The notes beneath the pieces are model-generated. The model ran no database searches. It worked only from the letters and a program-made list of their open reading frames with translations, and was not told the origin of the DNA. 48,234 nt of DNA from Limosilactobacillus portuensis (GTDB taxonomy: Bacteria; Bacillota; Bacilli; Lactobacillales; Lactobacillaceae): the NCBI RefSeq assembly GCF_014838735.1, contig NZ_JABUXQ010000018.1:1-48234 (forward strand). Reading direction: 5' to 3'. This document shows positions 25,227-31,678 of the stretch, piece after piece (the first letter of the stretch is position 1; the number at the start of each line of letters is the position of its first letter). A program made the translations under genes and the position numbers.

Positions 25227-25289
25227 ATGATGGATAAAAACAGCAGAATTGATAAAGTATCAGATAATCGAGGTGAAAAATTGTGTTAA
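25227..25289 (+). CDS. Possible 20-residue leader peptide before the toxin
   Basis: ATGATG behind GGAGAAAGGAC opens a 20-codon frame (MMDKNSRIDKVSDNRGEKLC) whose stop overlaps the first codons of the toxin gene. The strong ribosome binding site and the overlap suggest coupling, or the remnant of an antitoxin start. It has no recognised homology. Confidence 0.35.
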   Translation: MMDKNSRIDKVSDNRGEKLC

Positions 25290-25975
25290 ATGATTATAAA
25301 AAGCAACTATTAAGCACTGCTAACGGTCGGTTCCATAAAATTAGTGAACCTAATGAAGGAAAGTTTACACGTCTTCCTAAATGGTTAGATGATGTTTCCT
25401 ATCGATATGAAAAAGAATTCGATAATGAATTTCCTAAAAGATATTACCACTATAAACGTGGAACCATAATTAGAGTAAATTTTGGGGTAAACATGGGAAG
25501 TGAATTTTGCTTCCCACATTTTGCAATAGTATTAGATAAAAAGGATAATGCAAAGAAAAAAACATTAACAGTATTGCCTCTAACATCGAAACAAAAGAAG
25601 GGCAGATTCTCATTAGGAAAAGAAATCTTCAACCAGACTACTTATTTGATTAATCAGGAAGGACTACGTAAAGCTAAACGGATTCATAATCTTAACGAAC
25701 AACTAAAAGAATATCCTAAGAATAGTCCTGAATATAATGATATTGTAAAAGCAATTGATAATTTGGAACTAGACGCGCAAGAACTACTTGCAGTGGCAAA
25801 AGTCTATTCTAATTATAATAAGAATTCTTTTGTACGTTTATCTGATATTACAACAATAAGCAAGTTTCGTATTAAACGAATTAATAAATTTGATCCGTCA
25901 GGTCAAATACAATTATCTAGTAAACAAATGGCTGATATTAGTGATAAATTGATGGAACTATACATTTCAAAATAA
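25283..25975 (+). CDS. PemK/MazF-type toxin-like protein
   Basis: A 230-residue protein with GTG start behind CGAGGTG. The core from about residue 53 (YYHYKRGTIIRVNFGVNMGS, FPHFAIVLDKKDN, LTVLPLTSKQKKG) fits the MazF/PemK SH3-like barrel with the conserved arginine-glycine and PLTS strands; these toxins are mRNA-cutting ribonucleases. The protein is twice the length of classical MazF, with a helical insertion (NEQLKEYPKNSPEYNDIVK). No obvious antitoxin gene is adjacent. Only a 20-codon frame lies upstream and an RNA gene downstream, so it may be a lone cargo toxin or part of an unusual system. Confidence 0.7.
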   Translation: MLNDYKKQLLSTANGRFHKISEPNEGKFTRLPKWLDDVSYRYEKEFDNEFPKRYYHYKRGTIIRVNFGVNMGSEFCFPHFAIVLDKKDNAKKKTLTVLPLTSKQKKGRFSLGKEIFNQTTYLINQEGLRKAKRIHNLNEQLKEYPKNSPEYNDIVKAIDNLELDAQELLAVAKVYSNYNKNSFVRLSDITTISKFRIKRINKFDPSGQIQLSSKQMADISDKLMELYISK

Positions 25976-26004
25976 TTGACTGGTAGCGTAGTTTATGTAA
26001 TAAT
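25976..26004 (+). promoter_or_regulatory. Strong promoter of the small RNA
   Basis: TTGACT (25976-25981), a 17-base spacer, then AATAAT (25999-26004) with an extended TG (25996-25997). Transcription would start near 26011, just before two short hairpins. Confidence 0.7.
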
Positions 26005-26010
26005 ACAGTT

Positions 26011-26096
26011 ACTGGGAGTTAGGCTCCACTTATTACTTATATTACGCGGGATTTAGTCCCCTGCCCTACTAGTTGTTTACTAGTAGGGCTTTTATT
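26011..26096 (+). ncRNA. Candidate small RNA with three hairpins
   Basis: Between the toxin stop and the next gene there is a promoter, then GGAG-TTAGG-CTCC (26015-26027), GGGA-TTTAG-TCCC (26048-26060) and an 11-pair terminator stem, giving a transcript of about 85-90 nt. No open frame with a ribosome binding site fits in it. The first two hairpins have similar loops (TTAGG and TTTAG). An RNA antitoxin for the upstream toxin is possible but unproven; a phage regulatory RNA is the alternative. Confidence 0.55.
26063..26096 (+). terminator. Rho-independent terminator of the small RNA
   Basis: GCCCTACTAGT (26063-26073) pairs perfectly with ACTAGTAGGGC (26079-26089) around TGTTT, followed by a T-rich run. 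This also ends the toxin transcript. Confidence 0.85.
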
Positions 26097-26101
26097 TTTA
26101 T

Positions 26102-26117
26102 GTTAGATATATCTAAC
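26102..26117. promoter_or_regulatory. 16-bp perfect palindrome, possible operator
   Basis: GTTAGATATATCTAAC reads the same on both strands. It lies between the terminator and the small gene plus integrase, a fitting place for a repressor site, but no repressor gene remains in the window. Confidence 0.4.
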
Positions 26118-26231
26118 GTGGAAATAGAAGCAATATGGAGGATAAAAGCAAAAATGACCGCCCCACCGGTATTAGTGGAGCGGTTTAAAAAGAAAGCAAA
26201 AAGAACATATGTACGAAAGGAAGACTTTTTC

Positions 26232-26549
26232 ATGAATAAAGAAGAATTACTAGAATACATCGATAACAACTCAACGGCTATCGTCAACTTCAAGGATAAG
26301 GTTAGAGCAGGTCAACAAGTCAAAAATAAAAAGCGCCAACCGGCAAAGTGCTGGAATGACGCTCAAGTTGAAAGACAGGTAGATAAGTTTACTAACGAAT
26401 TTATCAGTAACATCCATGACAAGCTCTCCAAGGCCCTCAAAGCTAATAACCATACTCCAAAAGAAAAGTGGATTAGGTTTATCGAAGAAAATGAACTACT
26501 AGATGATTTAGAAGAATCCGTTAGCATGATTGATTTTGAGGAGGAATAA
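26232..26549 (+). CDS. Hypothetical protein upstream of the prophage integrase
   Basis: 105 residues from the ATG at 26232, chosen for GAAAGGAAG at good spacing. An alternative ATG at 26152 behind GGAGG would add 27 basic residues and contains a CCGC/GCGG-armed hairpin. The protein is charged and helical (LLEYIDNNSTAIVNFKDKV, PKEKWIRFIEENELLDDLE) with an acidic end. I do not recognise it. It is separated from the integrase by 2 bases, so the two are cotranslated. Confidence 0.6.
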   Translation: MNKEELLEYIDNNSTAIVNFKDKVRAGQQVKNKKRQPAKCWNDAQVERQVDKFTNEFISNIHDKLSKALKANNHTPKEKWIRFIEENELLDDLEESVSMIDFEEE

Positions 26550-26551
26550 TT

Positions 26552-27682
26552 ATGTGGAAGCAACAACGAGATAAAAAGTACCGCTTCTTTGAGCAGTACA
26601 AAGACCCACTCACAAATAAACAGAAAACCGTAAGTGTAACCATGAATGACGATAAGAAGAAGACCGCTAAACAGGCTCAAATAATTCTTAACAATAAAAT
26701 CAACAAAATAATAAGCCAAGTTAAGCGAACTACTTTGATTCATAATGTTACCTTTGAATCTTTACTCACCGAATATCTTGATGATGAGAAGAAGCGAGTC
26801 CGTCGTTCAACTTACTATAACCATATGACTATGAAACGAACCCTTCTAAGCATACTCCCTCCAGATTCGTTAGTTGAAAATATAACATCCTTGGTTATCT
26901 CACAGAAATTAGAAGAGCTTATGTATGGTGACAGAAAATTATCTAGCGGTTATGTATCAAAATTCAAGTATTTCTTACACTCTATATTTGATTATGCTGT
27001 CGAACACTCTTATATCAAATCTAATCCCGTAAATGATGTCAAAATAAATTACAAGTCACCTATCATCGGTCAGCAAATACAAAATAAATTTCTGGAAGAA
27101 AGTGAAATGAAGGCCCTGCTCGATTACACATATAAGCGTAACAAAAATTATGCTCAACTATTCGAATGGCTTTACCTAACAGGTTCAAGGATTGGCGAAG
27201 CAACTGCTCTTAATTTCGATGATGTCTATAAAAAAGATGAACGTTGGTTCGTAAATATTGACGGTACCCTCGAATATAACCATATTAAAATATCTCAACA
27301 AAAGAAAAGTGAACATACAAAAACAGCCTCATCTACAAGAACCGTTATTCTTCCAGAAAAGGCCGTTAAAATATACTTTGATCGTAAACATAATCATAAT
27401 AGCAGAGATTTTATCTTTTGCACGCAAAATGGAACACCAATTCAAACCTCAGCTGTAAACTCCTTTTTACGTACAGCAAAAAAGAACCTTAAAATCGACA
27501 AGCCACTAAGTAGTCATATTTTCCGTCACACTCATATTTCAAAATTAGCAGAACTCGGTGTTCCTCTATATGTAATTCAGAAAAGAGTTGGTCATAGTAA
27601 CGGAAACATTACTCGACAGATTTATCTTCACGTAACGCAAAATGTTATTAATGAGGAGGCAGCTAAACTTGATAATTTGTAG
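26552..27682 (+). CDS. int: Prophage tyrosine integrase
   Basis: A complete 376-residue integrase with GAGGAGGAAT before the ATG. It has an Arm-type N-terminus (KKYRFFEQYKDPLTNKQKT), a SAM-like core-binding domain and all catalytic residues: arginine in TGSRIGEA (about 213), lysine in the KTASSTR hairpin, HIFRHTH (about 323), VGH (about 346) and the tyrosine in RQIYLHV (about 357). The gene ends 75 bases before the rplS terminator stem, so the element probably integrated just downstream of rplS. It is the only plus-strand gene of the phage frame, as expected for an integrase divergent from the early and late operons. Confidence 0.93.
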   Translation: MWKQQRDKKYRFFEQYKDPLTNKQKTVSVTMNDDKKKTAKQAQIILNNKINKIISQVKRTTLIHNVTFESLLTEYLDDEKKRVRRSTYYNHMTMKRTLLSILPPDSLVENITSLVISQKLEELMYGDRKLSSGYVSKFKYFLHSIFDYAVEHSYIKSNPVNDVKINYKSPIIGQQIQNKFLEESEMKALLDYTYKRNKNYAQLFEWLYLTGSRIGEATALNFDDVYKKDERWFVNIDGTLEYNHIKISQQKKSEHTKTASSTRTVILPEKAVKIYFDRKHNHNSRDFIFCTQNGTPIQTSAVNSFLRTAKKNLKIDKPLSSHIFRHTHISKLAELGVPLYVIQKRVGHSNGNITRQIYLHVTQNVINEEAAKLDNL

Positions 27683-27704
27683 AAAAACCTACCAAAAACC
27701 TACC
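27683..27704 (+). repeat. Perfect 11-bp tandem repeat after int
   Basis: AAAAACCTACC occurs twice back to back, directly after the integrase stop. Such repeats are typical arm-type binding sites of the integrase N-terminal domain near the attachment site. Confidence 0.6.
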
Positions 27705-27756
27705 ATTGGCTTTTTGATTATTATTTTTTTGACCTATTTCTTACCCCAAATTAAAT

Positions 27757-27792
27757 TTAAAAACAAAAAGAACCCTTGCTACACAAGGGTTC
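27757..27792 (-). terminator. rplS transcription terminator
   Basis: GAACCCTTG (27770-27778) and CAAGGGTTC (27784-27792) form a perfect 9-bp stem with loop CTACA. On the minus strand it is followed by a T-rich tail. The prophage attachment site is probably within or just left of it. Confidence 0.85.
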
Positions 27793-27799
27793 TCTCTTA

Positions 27800-28159
27800 C
27801 TACTTGTCGCGACGCTTTTCAGCGATACGAGTAGCCTTACCAGTACGTTCACGTAAGTAGTATAACTTAGCACGACGTACACGACCATGACGAAGAACGT
27901 CAATCTTAGCAACACGTGGTGAGTGAACTGGGAAAGTCCGTTCAACACCAACACCGTTACTGATCTTACGAACAGTATAGGTAGCACTGATACCAGCACC
28001 ATGGCGCTTAATAACGATCCCTTCAAACATCTGAACACGTTCACGTGAACCTTCAACGATGAGGGCGTGAACACGAACAGTATCACCGGCACGGAAATCT
28101 GGAATATCATCCCGTAATTGACTTGCAGTAATCTTTTCGATTAACTTGTTTTGACGCAT
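27800..28159 (-). CDS. rplS: Ribosomal protein L19
   Basis: 119 residues from the ATG at 28159 ([15 protein letters not shown]), preceded by AAAGGAAAG; the frame is open further upstream, but the usual L19 length of about 115-119 favours this start. It contains the conserved [19 protein letters not shown], the [20 protein letters not shown] core and [18 protein letters not shown]19 lies at the 30S-50S interface and joins the subunits. It has its own promoter and a structured leader, apart from trmD. Confidence 0.97.
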   Translation of the reverse strand: MRQNKLIEKITASQLRDDIPDFRAGDTVRVHALIVEGSRERVQMFEGIVIKRHGAGISATYTVRKISNGVGVERTFPVHSPRVAKIDVLRHGRVRRAKLYYLRERTGKATRIAEKRRDK

Positions 28160-28235
28160 AAAAAATTCTTTCCTTTCACCGACATTCATGTCCGATGTGG
28201 GCAGCGGAATACCGTTTCTTACGGCTAAACAGCCA
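28160..28235 (-). promoter_or_regulatory. Structured leader of rplS, candidate L19 leader
   Basis: The untranslated leader has GGCT/AGCC and CCGT/ACGG hairpins and GACAT/ATGTC arms near the ribosome binding site. An L19 autoregulatory leader is known in Bacillus and other low-GC Gram-positives. The match here is judged from position and structure only. Confidence 0.5.
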
Positions 28236-28241
28236 TCTATT

Positions 28242-28270
28242 ACTATACTAGCTTTTCATTTTTCTTTCAA
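28242..28270 (-). promoter_or_regulatory. rplS promoter
   Basis: On the minus strand, TTGAAA (28265-28270) and TATAGT (28242-28247) are 17 bases apart, overlapping the end region of the permease gene. Confidence 0.75.
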
Positions 28271-28273
28271 GGG

Positions 28274-29710
28274 TTATTTTGATTGATGTTCCTGATTAAT
28301 GATTGAATGATGGATACCGTAAACAAAGTAAATGATTAAACCAATAAGGAACCAGATAACCATCATGATCTTAGCATCGGCATTTAATCCCCAGAAAATC
28401 ACTGCAGAAAATAAAGCAGAGATTGCCGGTAATACTGGATAACCTGGCATTTTAAATTGCGCTGCTGGAAGATCCTTTCCCTCACGAGGACGGAGAGCAT
28501 AAATCCCTAGTGAAACAAAAATAAATGCCACAAGGGTTCCCGCGGACACTAGCGTTGCCAAAAAAGTGAACGGGAAAACAGAGCCCAGGATCATTGCCAG
28601 AAATGTAATCATCCATAATGCACGATTAGGCACATGCTTACGATCGATATGACCTAAGCTTTGGGGAAGAAGACCATCCCGACCAAAGGCATAGATCAGC
28701 CGTGATGAGGCTAATAAAATCGCAATTAAGGCCGAAAAAATTCCAACAATGGCAACGATCGATAACAAGTTAGCAGTAAGGTAATGTCCTGATTGCCGGA
28801 GTGCCCAAGCAGCTGGTTCTGCATTATTAGCGTAGCGACTGTACTTAAACATCCCCACAAGGACAAGAGACACCGCAATGAAGAAGCCAGTACCTAAAAC
28901 CAGCGTCCCAATTAATCCCCGTGGCATTGTTTTCTGAGGGTTAATCGTTTCTGCCGTATTAGCTGCAATTGCATCAAAACCAACATAAGCAATAAAAATT
29001 TGGGCTGTTCCAGCAAGGATCCCCTGCCAGCCACCAAATGTTGTTCCAGCAACATGAGGCGGAATAAATGGCGAATAGTTTTGCGGATGAATAGCCGTCA
29101 TCCCAACAACAATAAACATTAAAATAACCAAGAGCTTCACACTGACAATAATATTTTCAATCCGGCTCACCTGATGAACCCCACGAGAAATTAAAATCCC
29201 CACGGCTAAAATAGCAATTGCAGCTAAAATATCAACATATGAACCTCGTTGTGGATTAAAGCCCCCGGTTAATGCCACTGGCAACTTAATGTCAAAACTA
29301 GCGAGAAACCCCTGCATATAGGCTGACCAGCCTGACGCAACGAAAGCAACTGAAATAAAATACTCAGCCAAAAGCGCCCAGCCAGCAATCCACCCGAAGA
29401 ACTCGCCAAAAAGAACATTAATCCATGAAAAGGCTGAACCAGCAAACGGCAATACTGATGAAGTCTCTGCATACGCTAGTGCTGATAAGCCGGCACCAAT
29501 TGCTGCAACAATAAATGCTAATGGGACTGCTGGACCCGTATGTTCAGCAGCCACGATTCCTGGCAAAGTAAAGATTGCTGTCCCAACAACCATTCCGGTC
29601 CCTAGACCAACTAGATCAATTGTCCGCAAACTGGGTGTTAGTTTGGCATCCTTACTGCGGTACAAAGCTGGATCCTGCTTCCACAGTAATCGTTGAATAA
29701 ACTTTTTCAT
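28274..29710 (-). CDS. APC-family amino acid permease
   Basis: A 478-residue integral membrane protein with about 12 predicted membrane segments. The N-terminus (TIDLVGLGTGMVVGTAIFTL) carries the conserved G-rich unwound first helix of APC amino acid transporters, and FAGSAFSWINVLFGEFFGW is the matching later segment. It is like YfnA/CAT-type permeases for branched-chain, aromatic or cationic amino acids; the substrate cannot be read from sequence. It stands between trmD and rplS, which are adjacent in many Firmicutes, so it is probably an insertion in this lineage. It follows trmD by 12 bases and may share its transcript. Confidence 0.85.
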   Translation of the reverse strand: MKKFIQRLLWKQDPALYRSKDAKLTPSLRTIDLVGLGTGMVVGTAIFTLPGIVAAEHTGPAVPLAFIVAAIGAGLSALAYAETSSVLPFAGSAFSWINVLFGEFFGWIAGWALLAEYFISVAFVASGWSAYMQGFLASFDIKLPVALTGGFNPQRGSYVDILAAIAILAVGILISRGVHQVSRIENIIVSVKLLVILMFIVVGMTAIHPQNYSPFIPPHVAGTTFGGWQGILAGTAQIFIAYVGFDAIAANTAETINPQKTMPRGLIGTLVLGTGFFIAVSLVLVGMFKYSRYANNAEPAAWALRQSGHYLTANLLSIVAIVGIFSALIAILLASSRLIYAFGRDGLLPQSLGHIDRKHVPNRALWMITFLAMILGSVFPFTFLATLVSAGTLVAFIFVSLGIYALRPREGKDLPAAQFKMPGYPVLPAISALFSAVIFWGLNADAKIMMVIWFLIGLIIYFVYGIHHSIINQEHQSK

Positions 29711-29722
29711 TTGAACCCCTTT

Positions 29723-30481
29723 CTAGTCCGGCACATCTGGATCTTGATCGAGTTTCAAATCTTCAAGCATCAGTTGTTGCTCACGAGTCAGTTTGGCTGT
29801 CTTTAACAAATCTGGTCGCCGTTCAAGCGTTCGTCGTAACGCCTCACGTTGACGCCATTCTTTTATTTTCTGGTGATTCCCACTGGTTAAAACTTCAGGA
29901 ACCTTCATTCCCCGAAAGTCTGCAGGCCGGGTATATTGTGGATATTCTAGCAAGCCATTACTAAAGGAATCGCCCATTGGTGAAGACATATTCCCTAGGA
30001 CACCCGGGACAAAGCGGACAGTAGCATCAATCATCACCATTGCGGCTAATTCACCACCAGTAAGAACATAATCACCTAATGATGCTTCATCAGTCACAAG
30101 GTTTCTAATTCGTTCATCATATCCCTCGTAGTGACCGCAGATAAAGGTAAGATGCTCTTCCTGAGATAATTCCTGAGCATAGTCCTGATCAAACTTTCGC
30201 CCCGCAGGATCCATCAGAATTACCCTTCCTTTGGGATAACGCTCCTTTGTCTCCTCATCAATTGCTGCCATTGCATCAAAAATTGGTTGCGCTTGGAGAA
30301 GCATTCCCGCACCACCACCAAATGGCGTATCATCAACCCGGTTGTGCTTATTATCAGTATAATCACGAAAATCCGTTACCTTGATATCAAGGTAACCATT
30401 ATCCTGTGCCTTACCAACAATTGATTCACCAAGAGTTGCCTGAAACATATCAGGAAATAGGCTTAAAATATCAATTCGCAT
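29723..30481 (-). CDS. trmD: tRNA (guanine37-N1)-methyltransferase
   Basis: A 252-residue SPOUT-class enzyme that makes m1G37 in tRNA from S-adenosylmethionine, preventing +1 frameshifts. The conserved [20 protein letters not shown], the knot region [12 protein letters not shown] and [13 protein letters not shown] are all present. Its start shares one base with the rimM stop, so the two are coupled. The length fits the family. Confidence 0.97.
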   Translation of the reverse strand: MRIDILSLFPDMFQATLGESIVGKAQDNGYLDIKVTDFRDYTDNKHNRVDDTPFGGGAGMLLQAQPIFDAMAAIDEETKERYPKGRVILMDPAGRKFDQDYAQELSQEEHLTFICGHYEGYDERIRNLVTDEASLGDYVLTGGELAAMVMIDATVRFVPGVLGNMSSPMGDSFSNGLLEYPQYTRPADFRGMKVPEVLTSGNHQKIKEWRQREALRRTLERRPDLLKTAKLTREQQLMLEDLKLDQDPDVPD

Positions 30482-30990
30482 TATTCAAGTCCCTCCAATA
30501 GTTCCACCTCAACTATGCCGTTATCCAGATCAACCTTTTTTACCACATCATCAATCTTGGGTAATAATAAATCGGCTTGATGTGGTCGTTGAACAACCCA
30601 AACATCATTGGCGCCAGGAGAAAGGATTTCCTTAATCTTTCCTAATTCACGACCATCGATCGTCTTAACGGTCAAGCCAATAATTTGGTGGTAATAATAA
30701 CTACCTTCTTCGAGCGGTTGTTGATCCTCTTCACTAACTCTCAACTCATGATTGCGGAAGTTTTCAACATCATTAATATTGTCGTACCCAACAAACTTAA
30801 CAAGAATTGAGCCTTTGTGTGGACGTGACGATTCAATTGTTAACTCTAACGGTTCTCCCTGTTGTTGATCTAAATAGAGTTTAGCCCCCTTGGCAAACCG
30901 CTCATCAATAAAGTCGGTAGTGGGGATTACCCGAACTTCACCACGGATCCCGTGAGTATTGACTATTTTTCCAACATTATAAAATTTCAT
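30481..30990 (-). CDS. rimM: 16S rRNA processing protein RimM
   Basis: A 169-residue 30S maturation factor that binds S19. The N-terminus ([20 protein letters not shown]) and the C-terminal PRC-barrel part ([28 protein letters not shown]) are typical. The ATG follows TTTTAGGAG. A strong terminator-like hairpin separates it from khpA, and no room for a separate promoter is seen, so it is probably read by partial readthrough. Confidence 0.96.
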   Translation of the reverse strand: MKFYNVGKIVNTHGIRGEVRVIPTTDFIDERFAKGAKLYLDQQQGEPLELTIESSRPHKGSILVKFVGYDNINDVENFRNHELRVSEEDQQPLEEGSYYYHQIIGLTVKTIDGRELGKIKEILSPGANDVWVVQRPHQADLLLPKIDDVVKKVDLDNGIVEVELLEGLE

Positions 30991-31011
30991 TCAAATTCTC
31001 CTAAAATTGAC

Positions 31012-31043
31012 AAAAACTCCCACAGATTAGTGTGGGAGTTTTT
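31012..31043. terminator. Strong hairpin between khpA and rimM
   Basis: AAAAACTCCCACA and TGTGGGAGTTTTT form a perfect 13-bp stem with a 6-base loop and T-runs on both sides. It should end most rpsP-khpA transcripts, leaving rimM-trmD at a lower level. Confidence 0.85.
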
Positions 31044-31046
31044 ATT

Positions 31047-31307
31047 TTAGTGACGGTGGTCATTTATTAGTAACCGGACCTTTTTTGAATTGGAGCGTCG
31101 TGGACGTGCTCCTTCAACGACTGTACGCAGTGCTGAAGCAATATGTCCCTGCCGCCCAATTAAGCGACCAACATCTTTGGGATGAACATCAACAACATAC
31201 CGTTGAAAACGATCATCTTCAGACTTGGTAATTGTTAGAGCATCCGGATGTTCCAACAATGGAGTTACTAAACTACGAACCAGCCCTTCAATATTTGTCT
31301 CAGCCAT
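31047..31307 (-). CDS. khpA: KH-domain RNA-binding protein
   Basis: An 86-residue single KH-domain protein. The RNA-binding GxxG-type loop is in DVGRLIGRQGHIASALRTVV. KhpA proteins, with KhpB/Jag, bind RNA and affect cell elongation in streptococci and lactic acid bacteria. It lies 12 bases after rpsP, the normal Firmicute order, and shares its promoter. Confidence 0.95.
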   Translation of the reverse strand: MAETNIEGLVRSLVTPLLEHPDALTITKSEDDRFQRYVVDVHPKDVGRLIGRQGHIASALRTVVEGARPRRSNSKKVRLLINDHRH

Positions 31308-31319
31308 GACTAAACATCA

Positions 31320-31595
31320 CTACTTCTTAGCATACTTTGATTCGTGGAACTTCTTCATAACTCCAGCCTTTTGAAGCATGTTACGAACAGTGTCAGAAGG
31401 TTGAGCACCCTTTTGTAACCAATCCATAATGGCATCTTCGTCAAACTTGATTTCCTTAGGAGTGGTCAATGGGTTGTAAGTACCTAAAGAAGTAATGAAA
31501 CGACCATCACGTGGTGCACGTGAGTCAGCTACAACAATACGGTAGAATGGACGCTTCTTTGAACCCATACGCTTTAAACGAATTTTAACGGACAT
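31320..31595 (-). CDS. rpsP: Ribosomal protein S16
   Basis: 91 residues from the ATG at 31595 ([20 protein letters not shown]) with GGGAGGTG upstream. [18 protein letters not shown] and [17 protein letters not shown] are conserved in S16, an early 30S assembly protein. It starts the rpsP-khpA transcript from the promoter just upstream. Confidence 0.97.
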   Translation of the reverse strand: MSVKIRLKRMGSKKRPFYRIVVADSRAPRDGRFITSLGTYNPLTTPKEIKFDEDAIMDWLQKGAQPSDTVRNMLQKAGVMKKFHESKYAKK

Positions 31596-31631
31596 TCTTT
31601 GCACCTCCCTATAAATTTCTTAACAGGTAAT

Positions 31632-31660
31632 AATATACCAGTCTTCCAAAAGAATGTAAA
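31632..31660 (-). promoter_or_regulatory. rpsP promoter
   Basis: On the minus strand, TTTACA (31655-31660) and TATATT (31632-31637) are separated by 17 bases, in the gap between the adhesin gene and rpsP. The promoter makes rpsP independent of ffh and the adhesin. Confidence 0.75.
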
Positions 31661-31678
31661 GTATTTTTTCTTGACAGC

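Noticed and set aside
26232-26549. Antitoxin partner for the PemK/MazF-like toxin
   Set aside because: The gene lies downstream behind a strong terminator and is coupled to the integrase, so a toxin-antitoxin pairing is not supported.
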